64,000 nt of DNA from NCBI GenBank assembly GCA_012295275.1, contig CM022670.1, positions 4,239,264 to 4,303,263 of the forward strand. The letters run 5' to 3'. Each line of letters starts with the position of its first letter. Position 1 is the first letter of the stretch. Of this stretch, positions 1 to 12,310 are shown in pieces. Under the pieces are notes generated by a model, which saw nothing but the letters and a program-made list of their open reading frames with translations, was not told where the DNA came from and ran no database searches. A program made the position numbers and the translations under genes. The stretch comes from Chrysomallon squamiferum (lineage: Eukaryota > Mollusca > Gastropoda > Neomphalida > Peltospiridae).

Positions 1-460
1 TAACAGTTTCATAATAAACATGACAAATAAAAAATGGATGATGATAATGATGATGATGCTAATAACAGTAATCATTTTCAGTAATCATCATCTTTGTCAC
101 CATCATCATCATTTCGACATTGCTATCACCATCAGTACTTTGATAAATATGTAAATGATACATACACGTATACACATTAAGACACATATATACACACACA
201 CAGAAGAAGAAGATAAAATAATAATGAATAAATAAAAACGCCTACAACCCTCTCCAAATAAAAAAAAAAATAAAAAAAGACACAAAAAATAAAAACTAAA
301 ATTAAACAAACAAAAACAACCATAACAAAACAAAGAAATGACAAATAACCCACAAAATAAACACATCAAAGACATACACAAACACACACAGAGACACACA
401 CACAGACAGACACCAGACACATAAAGAAACCAATAAATAAATAAACGGAACAATCACCAT
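1..460. repeat. ATG/ATC triplet, CA and A-rich simple sequence
   Basis: Degenerate GAT/ATC triplets fill about 33-130, CA-type dinucleotides about 155-205, and A-rich sequence with scattered ACA about 230-450. The open frames on the minus strand here (rich in Cys, Val, Phe, Leu) are products of these low-complexity runs and I do not regard them as genes. Confidence 0.8.
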
Positions 461-734
461 CTCTTTAGTCCCGTAATAAATCCCAGAAAGCAGTGATTGT
501 GAAGGAAATACGATGTGAAAATATTTATGATGCAGTCTGTTCTGTTTCTTCTTCTCTACTTCGATTAGCTCAATTAGATGAAAGCTCAAGCTAATTGTTA
601 AATTTAATTATTACTTAAAATGCAGGGAAATATGGTTTTTGAAATATTTGCTAAGAGTAATGCTTAATAGGATAATATGGATTTGATTTTGATCAAGAAG
701 CTGAAATTTTCGTGTTTTTACATATATTATATAC

Positions 735-810
735 TTATCTACACACACACACATACACACATGCTGGTGTATGTATGTATGTATGTATACATATGTATAT
801 ATACAAAATT
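735..810. repeat. CA then TATG microsatellite
   Basis: A short CA run is followed by about seven TATG/TATA units. It is the first of many CA+TATG compound arrays in the window. The sequence from 460 to 735 is unique, AT-rich and shows nothing recognisable. Confidence 0.85.
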
Positions 811-949
811 GGGTTTTGTGTGGGGGTTTTCAAATATTTAAATATTAAAGGGCTATTTAATTTTTTCTTTCTTTCTTTTACAACTAAATTAATTAATATG
901 TCAAAATTTGAATATAGATAGAAGAATCAAGAAAATCTGTACTGGTGTC

Positions 950-1365
950 AGTACATTACATTTCTTATGACTTTTGATTCCAGAATACTATAAGCACGCT
1001 CTACATGGGATCCGCTTCAAATACACAAAAATATGTCATTTTCCTAATCAGTCTGTTATTGTAGACAATTTGAGATTCAGAGAAATTATTTCGGTCGTAT
1101 AACCTAAACTTGTACCTTGCCTGCCCTGGAGATATTAGCAATAGAGGAAAATCTTTCATCACGTTCATTTCGCCAATTAGTTCATATTCCCATTATATCT
1201 TCTGAGGAGATACAGAAATATAAATTATTTCCCAAATAACACGCAGCCCTGCGAATAAATAGCCTAAATACAAAGTAATTGATTTATTTGTTATTGACAA
1301 CCAGCCTTTGTTAATAATAACGTTTGACGATAAAATAAAAAGAATCTTCAGGATGGATTGAGGCG
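950..1365. other. Complex non-coding island, possible conserved element
   Basis: Visible: about 400 bp without simple repeats, less AT-rich than its surroundings, with no frame longer than about 60 codons. Around 1255-1320 lie close-packed AT-core motifs (GTAATTGATT, TTATTGACAA, CCTTTGTTAATAA) resembling homeodomain, Fox and Sox sites. Inference: a possible enhancer or conserved non-coding element. Cross-species conservation cannot be seen from one sequence. Confidence 0.25.
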
Positions 1366-1380
1366 GTTATTTTAATTTTC

Positions 1381-1473
1381 TTTTTTTTCTTTTTTTTTTT
1401 TTTTTATTATTTCTTTTCGCATGCAGTAATGTGATATCATTATATAATCATTTAAAAGTTAAAAAACAAAAAA

Positions 1474-1507
<34 letters not shown>
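1381..1507. repeat. Poly-T followed by poly-A
   Basis: A T-rich run (about 1381-1406) is followed 50 bp later by an A-rich run (about 1465-1507). The pair could fold into an A/T stem. Such runs can be retroposon tails, but no retroposon body is recognisable beside either one. Confidence 0.75.
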
Positions 1508-1509
<2 letters not shown>

Positions 1510-1708
1510 CTGAGGCACCCATCAAAATTTGTATATATTACGGGTGGCTAAAACAAATATACATGATTTAATGTTTCTTTGTACGTATAACTGTAAATTG
1601 GTACACTCATTAACCAAGTTGTCGATGGACGGCAAATAGACATAGAACATTTTTATCAGCACAAAGTAACGCACTCTTTTCCATTTGTGTTTAGCATTAT
1701 ATGTCGGT

Positions 1709-1850
1709 AAAAAAAAAAAAAAAAAAAAAAAAAATCTGAAATAAAAACAATATATATAAATATAAAATTAAATTAAAAAATATCAAATAAAAAATAAATC
1801 GAAATAGATAAAACAAGACAAAGCAAACAAACAATAAAACGTACTGAACT
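1709..1850. repeat. Poly-A and A-rich degenerate sequence
   Basis: An A run of about 24 bases (1709-1732) is followed by degenerate AAAT/AAAC sequence. From 1850 to 2200 the sequence is unique, with no recognised feature apart from TAATTCCTG at 2039, which recurs in the tRNA-like units downstream. Confidence 0.7.
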
Positions 1851-2209
1851 TTAACAACTTATATTATAAAAATTGGGAGTTGAAACTTTCTTAAAATGTT
1901 ACATGATCTGAGATACAGATGTTGTCCGTAACTGGCCAGATGTATAAACGATGATCTCTGATATTAGAATAACAGAAGACACTCACTGAGATTAGTCAAA
2001 CCAATACTAGGATTAAATCTAGTTACAACCATACACACTTAATTCCTGCCATTCGATCGTGCTACTTTCGAGACTAACCTTTTTTGATTAGGAACTTGTC
2101 ATTTGAAATCAGAAATACAAATTTAATCCTAACAGTATTTATTGGACAGGAATGCGATGTGAACTATATTTAATTTCATTAATGAAACTGTTTGTGCAGT
2201 TTCTTTTGC

Positions 2210-2395
2210 TTGTAATCGAACTCTGTATCGGCAAGACCTAATTTCTGTAACACAGTACGCACACTCACTATAATTAGACATAGTTCTTGTGATATAGGAT
2301 TCGATCCATCAGTCTACCAGGCAAGTCTGGAATCGAACTGTCAACATACCAGACCTAATTCCTGCGACCTGACCACCGAAGAGCTAAAGGCCATT
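2210..2395 (-). repeat. Tandem tRNA-derived SINE-like relic, minus strand
   Basis: Read on the minus strand, 2373-2387 gives TTAGCTCTTCGGTGG, close to a polymerase III A box. About 40 bp later, 2329-2340 gives CAGTTCGATTCC, a near-perfect B box, so A and B boxes sit at tRNA-like spacing. A second related unit lies 117 bp further on: the motif AGACCTAAT recurs at 2351 and 2234, and another B-box-like GAGTTCGATT is at 2214-2223. A third GATTCGATCC lies between them at 2299. This fits an old tRNA-derived SINE, perhaps a tandem or dimeric one. No intact cloverleaf is visible and the family is not identified. Confidence 0.5.
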
Positions 2396-2959
2396 ATTTC
2401 CCGCTGTCAAGATTTCTCTTGGGTCATACAAGGTTCAGGCGCCCAAAGAAGTCAACAACAAAATCAAACGCTCACCAGTAAACGCGAATGCTGTTGTTCC
2501 TAGCTACAGGTCGCTAATTACCTAAATGAAAGAACCGCTGATACACAAGCCCTGATATGACATCTGTTACTTTCTCTATCATGATGGTTACCATATTCAC
2601 TGCTAGATAATTGATTTTTTATTATCTTTTTTTTTTTGTTTGTTTTTTTGACTAAGTCCTCACTGCTGTTGGTTAGTATAGTAGTAACGTGTTGTTTGTT
2701 ATGCAGGAAATTTCGCCACTTCTATTTAAGACTGTAAACGGGTTTGCGGCATGTTAACATCATTTACGTCTGTTGTAAATTTTGTTTGTTACTATCGATC
2801 TGTTCTTTAAGTGTTGTTACCTTCAAAAATACACAATACACACCAGGTTTGGAATACACAGTTCGGTCCACAGAGTTCAAGAGATCTCATAGATGTTGTA
2901 CTTTTTTACGTTAATTCCCATTCCAGTCTCAGGATGCTAGAATGTTGTTATGTTAATGC

Positions 2960-3260
2960 TGATAGAATAATAATGAATATAAAGATAATGATAATAACAG
3001 TAACAATAACGATAGCAACAATAACAGTGATGATGGCGACTGTAATAATAATGATGATGATGATGATGATGATGTTGACGAACAAGATAATGATAATAGT
3101 AACAATATCAACAACAACAACAATAATAATAATAATGATGATGATTATAATAATGATAATGATAATGAAATACAGGAATATTTGGAATCATGAAATGTCA
3201 GCAGTCAAAAAAAAAAAAAAAATAAATAAAAGAAAAAAAAAAAAAAAAAAAAAAAAAATA
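2960..3260. repeat. ATA/ATG/ACA triplet mosaic with poly-A end
   Basis: A + strand mix of AAT, GAT, AAC and ATG triplets runs to about 3170, then 3208-3258 is A-rich. The sequence from 2395 to 2960 is unique and moderately complex with a T-rich run near 2627. The frame at 2811-3266 reads poly-Met/Ile/Thr and ends in poly-Lys, which is a repeat artefact. Confidence 0.85.
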
Positions 3261-3409
3261 ATTTAAAAAAATGTCATATTGGTGAGTTTATTTTACTGTA
3301 CTATTTTACACTTTTCTTAACATTGTCATGAAAGTAGTTTAATTTTAATTGTATTAATTTTGTATTTAACTCAGTCCACATAATCAGCTTGTATCAGTTT
3401 CATTTATAT

Positions 3410-3719
3410 ATTATTGTTGTTGTTGTTGTTGTTGTTGTCGTCGTCGTCGTTGTCATTGTCGTTATTTAACTCAGACCATATAATCAACTTGTATTATTAT
3501 TATTGTTGTTGTTGTTGTCGTCACTGTCATTGTCATCATCATTATTATTATTGCTATTGTTATTGTTGTTATTATCATCATCATCGTCATCATCATCACC
3601 AGCAGTAGCAGCAGCAGCAACAGCAGCAGCAGTATTATCATTATTGTTGTTATTATTAAATGTATTACTTACCACCATCATCGTTATCAGAATAATTATC
3701 ATCGTTATAGTTATTATAG

Positions 3720-3767
<48 letters not shown>

Positions 3768-3772
3768 GTTAA
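3410..3772. repeat. Compound trinucleotide block
   Basis: Successive blocks of GTT, GTC, ATC/ATT, CAGCAGCAG and finally (ATT)n at about 3724-3768. All frames stay open because each block is a triplet repeat, producing apparent poly-Leu, poly-Ser, poly-Asn/Asp and poly-Tyr proteins. Confidence 0.9.
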
Positions 3773-4159
3773 TATTTGGTTTATCAGCCGCATATTGTTT
3801 AATATCATGCATGGTGTGTCGAAATTTATTTTTCACATCTGTGGCCATATTACTGTTATTGTTTTTTTTTTGTCTGTTTTTTTTTCTTCAAACTGCCATA
3901 GAGATATTTATAACAATAGGACCACAAGCTTGCTAACACAAGCTGCTGCACTATAAAAATCAAATTATAATTCACTCTGTGAATGAATCATTATTATTGT
4001 GAGTACAGGTAATGAAAACTAAACGAATACCTTTTAATCTTGTAATAAATAATCTTGTCCATACAACAAGCAGCTGTTGTTTTACAGCAAACATGAGAAG
4101 TGATCATTAATACAAGAATGAGCACAATTAAATTAACATACATAAAACAATATTGTATA

Positions 4160-4175
4160 CAGATGTGTGTGTGTA

Positions 4176-4209
<34 letters not shown>

Positions 4210-4471
4210 AACACACACATGTATATATTCTGTAATTAAACGTGCGTGTTCATATTTAATTACGTTTTATGACATATGAGTATTATTGACAATGTCTGTC
4301 TGTCTGTCTATATGTATATTTATGTAAGTCGGTATATGTGTATGTATTGGATGTGTATATGTATATGCATATATGTGTCTGTGTGTATATGATTCTGTGG
4401 TGTACGTGTGTACGTACGTGTATGCAACTATATATATACATATATGAATATATGTATGCATGAACGTACAT

Positions 4472-4507
<36 letters not shown>

Positions 4508-4525
4508 GTGAACATAATATGTGCG
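4160..4525. repeat. GT/TATG/TA compound microsatellite
   Basis: GT and TA tracts (4164-4209), TGTC (4295-4308), irregular TATG/GTAT (4312-4460), then CA (4471-4488) and TA (4489-4507). The sequence 3775-4160 is unique with two T-rich runs and no recognisable gene. Confidence 0.85.
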
Positions 4526-4739
4526 ATGTATATGTATACTGTCCTCTGTGTGTCTATTGCCAGTAGTAAACAATGAAATAAACGTACCTCGTACTTTTGA
4601 TACACACAGTACACTTTGGACACAAAGTCGAATCAGTCTGTGTCAAGCTGTGTGTTAGTGTTCAACAGCTGCTCCAGCCAAAACTCACATCAAATTATTA
4701 ATAGAACTCAGCTGAGTGGTTTTTTTAATGAGTCACGGA

Positions 4740-4865
4740 AATATAATACCATTATTATTTTTATTACTATCAACACCACCACCACGACAACTACTACTTC
4801 TACCGCTGCTGCTACTGTGACAATTTCTACGTTACTATAACAACAGCAACAACAAAAAAAACCCA
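4740..4865. repeat. Triplet block (ATT, CAC, ACT, GCT)
   Basis: Short tracts of ATT, ACC, ACT, GCT and AAC triplets end in an A run. It is degenerate and probably old. Confidence 0.8.
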
Positions 4866-5219
4866 CATGAAAATCTAACAATAATGATCATAGAACAAGA
4901 AGAAAAATGTCGAAGATAACAAATATAAAAAGAAAAATTTCAAAAGAAAAGGCTGGTTTGTCTCAAGCTATTAAAGCTATCTGAACATCTGAAATATCTT
5001 CATTCAAAAACTGGTAGAAAAACGTTTTATCACTGTGTTTGATACGAGTATTTGATGCAGATGATTTCTTCTCGTTCCTCTGATTGATGTTTTCTTTTTG
5101 GACGTAGGGCAGAGACTAATCGTTCGTGACACGTTATCAGCTTTGCAAGACAGTCTTGTTGTAAGTCGGAGGCGAGTCGCTGGCAAACTGGTTTTATATT
5201 ACTCGAGGTGCTGGTTGTT

Positions 5220-5305
5220 TGCTTTTCTAACCGTTAGATTTATTTATTTATTTATTCATTTATTTTTGTTTTTTGTTGGTTTGTTTTTCTGTTTATTTTT
5301 CTGAA

Positions 5306-5357
<52 letters not shown>

Positions 5358-5360
5358 TTT
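5220..5360. repeat. TTTA, poly-A and AT tracts
   Basis: TTTA repeats (5238-5265) and T/G-rich sequence are followed by about 25 A (5309-5334), then an AT tract of about 24 bp and a T run. The sequence 4870-5220 is unique; the short opposing frames there are not recognisable proteins. Confidence 0.8.
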
Positions 5361-5484
5361 TTTTTAAAATACACAAAAAAATTCAGATAATCCAGATATA
5401 ATGTTATATGTAATCATACTCTGAAATCGTAGTTGGAATGTAAAAATAGTTCTGCAGAATTCGATATAAGCAGGACAACACATA

Positions 5485-5705
5485 CCATAATAATAATAGT
5501 AACAGTAGTAGCAACAGAAGTGCTAGTGGTATTGGAACCAGTGGGAGTATCGGTTACAATAGCGGTAAAAGTGGTAGTAGCAGCAGTAGTTGAAGTAGTA
5601 GTCGTAAAACGATATCACTACCGCCATCACCACCACTACCACGACCACCACCAACACCACCACCAACAACAACTATAATAATAATAATAATAATAATAAT
5701 AGCAG
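5485..5705. repeat. AGT/ACC/AAC/AAT triplet mosaic
   Basis: The + strand passes from AAT through AGT-type to CAC/ACC and then AAT triplets (5676-5702). The Val-rich then His-rich frame covering it is a repeat artefact. Confidence 0.85.
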
Positions 5706-5984
5706 CAGCCTCTGTTCCACGTGATGATGATTGGAAGTGCTATAATCTGTGCTAAGATGCTTTACTTGAATTGAAGCAGACTAAGAGTTTAAGAAGATTC
5801 TTACTTTGATATTGTTCCTGCAAGTCTCCAGACAGTTGTCTTCATAATACTAACTAGTCATCATGGCAACGAGAACAGACATTTTGTATTCTGCCGAATT
5901 TCATGTCAGTTATTATTAATTCATGAATATTAGTTGTAATAATTATATTTACATGAGGCTTTCAGTCTACCTGCAGTTTCTGTT

Positions 5985-6360
5985 TGTCTGAGTTTGTCTC
6001 TAAGCTTTCTTTTTTCTTTCTCTCTGTTTATTAGTCTCTTTTCTCGCTCTTTCCGTTTCTATCTCTGCCTCCCTCCTTTTCTCTAAGTCTCTTTGTTTAT
6101 CTCTCTCAGTAATGTTTCTTCGCCCTTATCTCTCACTCATTGCCTGCCTGTCTGTCTGTCTCTCTGTCTGTCTATCAGTCTCTCTCAGTCTCTTCCTTCT
6201 ATGTATGTGTGTGTGTTTATGATGCTACCTTTTTCTCTCCAATTATCTCTCCGTATCTCTCTTATTCTCAGTTTGTCTGTCTCTCTCACACAAATATTTC
6301 TTCTTTTTTCTTCTTTCTTTTTGTCATGTTTTCCGAATTCTCTCTATTAATAATCTCTCC
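5985..6360. repeat. Degenerate CT/TCTG pyrimidine-rich tract
   Basis: About 370 bp of pyrimidine-rich + strand with TCTG units (6150-6180). It looks like a decayed relative of the long CT arrays elsewhere. The sequence from 6360 to 6775 is unique AT-rich, with a weak B-box-like GGTCGAAT near 6646. Confidence 0.75.
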
Positions 6361-6775
6361 ATATTCAATGTGTATATAAATATTCGTTTAGCTATTATAT
6401 TTAACATGATTAAATAACATACTGAAAAGAAAAACACATATTATATTATTTAAAAAGACAAATAAACCATCATTTATTTTTTTTAAAGTTATTAATTCAT
6501 TTGACAAGTGTGCATAAATATCAGTTCATTTCTGAAGTTTCAGTTAGTTTGTAATTGTATTTTATTCATTACATAGAAACTGACTGAAACTTCTGTGTAC
6601 TGTATCATCAAAAACTGGTTATGGCTGGTTAAGAGTTTGAGTCTCGGTCGAATATCTGAGTTTTAGGAATGAACCACCTAGATTCCACTGAGTTATTTTC
6701 TCTTTACAACAATTACCTTAATACTAATGTTAAAATTAAAATGGAATTCACGAGTCGCTAAATAAATACTAAGCA

Positions 6776-6957
<182 letters not shown>

Positions 6958-7214
6958 GAACCTGTTTAGGGTCTCACAGGCTCTGTTGTCAGAAGAGCAG
7001 TATTGGAGTGGACAGAAAGAGACAAAGAGTCTTCTGAGAGGACTTAATTCACTTTCTGGTGCTGGGTTCTGAGCGCGGTGCCAGGCTGACAGGCTTTCAT
7101 AACTGGTCTAAGCAAATCTGAGGCGACGCTAATTCGTTCTGGATGTCAGTGTCACTTACGAATAAAACCCAGACAAAATAATTTAAGTATAATTATTGCT
7201 GAAGCACAGACGGG

Positions 7215-7259
7215 AAAAAGTCAGGGAGGGAGAAAGAGAGAGACAGAGGGATGTATGTA

Positions 7260-7310
<51 letters not shown>

Positions 7311-7352
7311 ATGTGTGTATGTATGTATATGTTTGTATGTGTTTGAGTGTAT

Positions 7353-7383
<31 letters not shown>

Positions 7384-7640
7384 GAGAGAGATATAAAGAA
7401 ACAGAGAGAGAGAAATGGAAGGAGATGGGTATCAATGTAGACAGATAGATAGATAGGTGGAAATAAAGATGGATAGAAAGATAGACAAAAAATAGACTGG
7501 CAGAGAAATGGACAGATTGAGAGGCAGACAGATATAGAAAGAACAATCGAGAACAACAGACGAGAGAGAAAAAGAGAGGAATTAAGAAAGAGAAGAAGGA
7601 AAGAAAATGAGACAGATATAGAAAAAAAATAAAAAGAGAG
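7215..7640. repeat. GA, GTAT, GT, CA and AGAT compound array
   Basis: In order: purine-rich GA (7225-7250), TATG (7252-7265), GT (7265-7294), TATG (7294-7340), CA (7353-7374), TA, GA, then degenerate AGAT/AGAC to 7640. The six overlapping frames on both strands are all repeat translations. Confidence 0.9.
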
Positions 7641-7671
7641 AAAAGAAAAGATATTGCAGAAATAAGTAAAT

Positions 7672-7719
7672 AACGATGATGATGATGATGATGATGAAGA
7701 TGATGATCATGATCTTTAA

Positions 7720-7757
<38 letters not shown>

Positions 7758-7772
7758 TAAGAAGAAGAAAAT
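7672..7772. repeat. (GAT)n and (AAT)n
   Basis: GAT units (7675-7707) are followed by AAT units (7720-7756) and a short AAG-rich tail. From 7772 to 8298 the sequence is unique AT-rich, with a perfect TGACGTCA at 8130-8137. Confidence 0.9.
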
Positions 7773-8297
7773 TACAGTAAAACTAATATGGAAAGTCATT
7801 ATAATAAATAAAACAGCTATATCATAGAATGTCATTAGCTAACTCATGAAGACAAATTTACTCGGATAAATATCATTATTAGTTTATTTAATTATCTCTT
7901 TATAGATATTTTTATAACTACCAGAAAAAGAAACTTAATTTTCAACAGAAAATGAAATGTTATTGGGCGTATTTCGTTATTTCTGTTTCGTTAAAGGAGA
8001 TATTATTTTTAAAGTGTAGTACTACGAAGAATTTTTTTTTATTATACGTACAACTTATTATTCTATTTGGTTTGAGTTATATATAATCACCATTAGTATT
8101 ACCCCTTTACAATTGGAATTAGTTTTCGATGACGTCACGACTACAGAAAAATGTCGGCACCCAGATAAACTTTATTCTTTTTTGTTATCCTTCATGATTA
8201 ATTAAAACTGGGCAGCGAAAAACCAAATAACAAAATATACAGTAACGTAGAATACATGTATTCTATTTCTTCGTATCACTGTAGATAAACTTTAAAT

Positions 8298-8453
<156 letters not shown>

Positions 8454-8639
8454 TGATATATATTATCGATCACTATATCTCATCCTCTGTTTAATAACAT
8501 CAGATATCACGGTGAGATTCATGTTACTAATATACATAATGTGTTAACGGTTTATTATCAGTTTTTCAATAACCCATTGTCTACCTTGCCTTCTCTTTGT
8601 CTATTTGTATTTGTGTATCTGATATATACAGACATCTGC

Positions 8640-8862
8640 TGATGTATGTATGTATGTATGCATGTATGTATGTATGTATGTATGTATGTATGTTTATGTA
8701 TGTATGTATGTATGTATGTATGTATGTATGTATGTATGTATGTATGTATGTATGTATGTATGTATGTATGCATGCATGCATGTATATATATGTTTATATG
8801 TATACATATATGTTTGTATGTATGTGAATATCTATATTTATTTGTATGTATATCTGTACGTG
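8640..8862. repeat. (TATG)n array with CATG blocks
   Basis: About 35 TATG units are interrupted by CATG at two points, then decay into TATA/TATG up to the start of the 8863 module. All Met-Tyr-Val-Cys frames here are artefacts. Confidence 0.95.
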
Positions 8863-9700
<838 letters not shown>

Positions 9701-9904
9701 CACCTGCCCTCAAGCAAACAGATGAATGGTATGGTGGTCTTGTAAAGTCTTGACCGGTTTAGTTGTCAATGGTAATCATAACGGTCTTGTGTATCGATTT
9801 TGTATACCCACCGGAAAACAACAACTGAAGGTTTGCACTGAAGTGTTGTGTTTGTTTAACACGTACGGCATTAGTGATGCAATCTGCATTGATTTACACT
9901 TTTA

Positions 9905-10200
9905 TTCTTTCACAGATAACGGCGTTCCCGGTTCTCTTATTATTTCTGTCTTTGCCGTTCCCAGCGTGTTGGTGATGTTTCCTGTGCTTCTGTTCAAACT
10001 ATCGTAGTCGTTCCCTGTGTTTGTCTTATTCGTGTCGTTGTTGTTTTTTTTTTTTTTTAATTTTATGCTTCTCATATTTCTATCGTTGTCGTTCCATATG
10101 TTTTTCTGGTTGACGTTGTTGTCGTTCGCTGTACTTTTCTTATTGCTGTCGTTGTCGTTACCTGTACTTTTGTCGTTCTACCGTCATGTCGCTGGTTTAT
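9905..10200. repeat. Degenerate GTCGTT-type minisatellite
   Basis: Motifs of the kind GTCGTTCCCTGT...TTCTTATT recur about every 30 bp (near 9951, 10008, 10086, 10121, 10153), with a T run inside. The 93-codon frame at 9726-10007 overlaps its left part, matches no family I know and is probably spurious. Confidence 0.55.
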
Positions 10201-10579
10201 AATAATAATAAAAAAAGCTTTACAGTACTTGACGATAATGTTTGCAGATGATAATGATGCTAATGACGGAACGGCTGACGGTCGTTGAAATGCCTGATAT
10301 AAAAGACCGATGTTGTACAAAGTGCCGATTATTAATGTTTTTGATGATGGTGATGGCGATGCTGTTGCTGCATGCAGATTCACTTAATTATTTCCGAAGT
10401 TTATTCGCTACAGTTTATTAGAGTTATAAAAAGGAAAATAAATATCGTTTTCTTGCACAAGTCAATCAAAACGTAACCGTCTGTTTAATTGATCACATAT
10501 CACATGACAATATAATTACATCTGTATTCACCAGCATCTGTATCCGTAACTGAATAAAGTTTGTCATTTGAACAGCAAA

Positions 10580-11065
10580 GACTAACATCATCATAATAAA
10601 AGATGTAAAAGGAAAGAAATCCCAGTTTTACATTTGCACACTACTCAAAACAAAACAGTCCGTTTGAGACTATTGTTTTCTTACACGCATCCATTGCAGT
10701 AGGTAACCACAACAACATAAAGGTTTCCATTGTTCCATCATTACTTTGGCTACAAATTGTTAAACCGAAACCCCCCATCAAACACCATAATAACAGATGT
10801 AACATAACAACAAATCCGTGCTCATTTTTGCATTTACAAGCAACACAAAACAGTTATATCCACGAATGTACCCAAACCATTAGCGTCCATTTATGTAGTC
10901 AAAACATTAACATCCATTTCATGAACACCAATTTCTTTGACATTCTTCAGAGCATTCATCGCTCGGCTGTACATTTAAGAAAAAAAAAAAATATATATCA
11001 TTTCCCTTTCACTGCTTGGGCTACAATCTGCTAGACTGGTACACAACACGACAACACAGGCAAAA
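10580..11065. repeat. Ancient direct duplication
   Basis: Two diverged copies. AATAAaAGATGTAA at about 10595 pairs with AATAAcAGATGTAA at about 10789, followed in both by CATTT-CA...CA-AACACAAAACAG. TTTGGCTACAA at 10746 pairs with TTGGGCTACAA at 11016. The offsets are about 194 and 271 bp, so indels have accumulated. The frame 10828-11034 lies in the second copy and is unlikely to be coding. Confidence 0.5.
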
Positions 11066-11700
11066 TAACAAACATGATCAAAAGGGTCATTAGGTGAATA
11101 TTAAACACGGAAACATCGCACGTAGAATCAATATTAACATAGCTTGAAGAAAAATTCTTGTAGGCTAAGGATGGCTGAGACGTTTAGAAGAAATAATCAT
11201 TTAAAAAAAAATCCGATAAGCGTGCTATGTATATCTTTCACCTGCCGTTGTAGTAATTATTAAAACCAATCCTACAACACAGATGAAAATCGATTTATAA
11301 GGGTAAACAATAAAAAAAAAATAATAATTGTATTTCAACTAATATATCAGAATAGCTTTGTCTTTGTTCTAAATAGTCAATATGGAGCTATTTTTAGAAT
11401 ACCACGTTGACGTTGTTTGCGTCACTGCAACATATTTGGAGCTATTTATTATTATTAATGAAATATATATCTACGTCGTGACAGATGCAGTGTGTGATTT
11501 TAGAAGGTGATGACGTCAATGCAACAAGTGATAAAAAAGAAGAAAAAAGTTCATTGCTTTGTAAAGTCTCGAGTTACGTCTTCAAATCCACGTCAGTGAT
11601 GTTGCTAATGTCGACAAGACAGAGTGAAAAAGTCATTATTTTATTCACGTGGTAATTATGATTATAATGTCGTTAGAATTAATAAATTAAAAATTGGTTT
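11066..11700. other. Unique AT-rich stretch with CRE-like sites
   Basis: No repeats except short A runs. A perfect TGACGTCA lies at 11511-11518, with related half-sites (TTGACGTT near 11408, TTGCGTCACT near 11419) nearby. No coding region recognised. Confidence 0.4.
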
Positions 11701-11713
11701 GTTGTTTGTATGT

Positions 11714-11770
11714 GGTCTGTCTGTTTGTCTGTCTGTTTGTCTGTCTGTTTGCCTGTCTGTCTATCTGTCG
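11714..11770. repeat. (TGTC/TGTT)n tetranucleotide
   Basis: About 13 alternating TGTC and TGTT units, giving a false Cys-Leu-Ser-Val frame. Confidence 0.9.
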
Positions 11771-11829
11771 TTTTGCATGTTTGTAGGAGGCAGGTATTTG
11801 TCTATTTTTGTACGTAGACAGGTAGTAAG

Positions 11830-12310
11830 TGCGTACGTATGTGTATATGTATTTATGTATGAAACTATGTCTATGTGTTTGTGGAATATGTTTGTATGTA
11901 TGTATGTATGTTTGTATGTATGTACATATGTAAGAATGTATGTATATATGTAGCTATGAATATATGTATATATGTATGTATGCATGTATGTATGTATGTA
12001 TGTGTGTGTGTGTGTAAGAATGTATGTATATATGTATGTATTTATGTATGTTTGTATGTATACATATATGTAAGAATGTATGTATATGTGTATGTATGTA
12101 TAAATGTATATACGTATGTAAGAATGTATGTATATATGTATCTATGTATGTATGTATGTATGTGTAAGAATGTATGTATATATGTATGTATACATATATG
12201 TAAGAATGTATGTATATGTGTATGTATGTATAAATATATGTATATATGTATCTGTGTATGTATGTATGTATGTATGTATCTATGTATGTATGTATGTATG
12301 TTTTTTTTTT
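11830..12310. repeat. TATG array with higher-order units
   Basis: A TATG-based array in which GTAAGAATGTATGTATA recurs at about 11930, 12015, 12070, 12118, 12166 and 12201. The block starting at 12015 resembles the block starting at 12166, so copying above the tetranucleotide scale has occurred. It ends in a short T run at 12301. All frames are artefacts. Confidence 0.85.

Noticed and set aside
1381-1733. Poly-T/poly-A pairs as retroposon insertions
   Set aside because: No recognisable element body or target-site duplication next to the runs.
6620-6670. tRNA-like GGTTAAGAGTTTGAGTCTCGG
   Set aside because: A- and B-box-like words are too close together for a tRNA-derived promoter.
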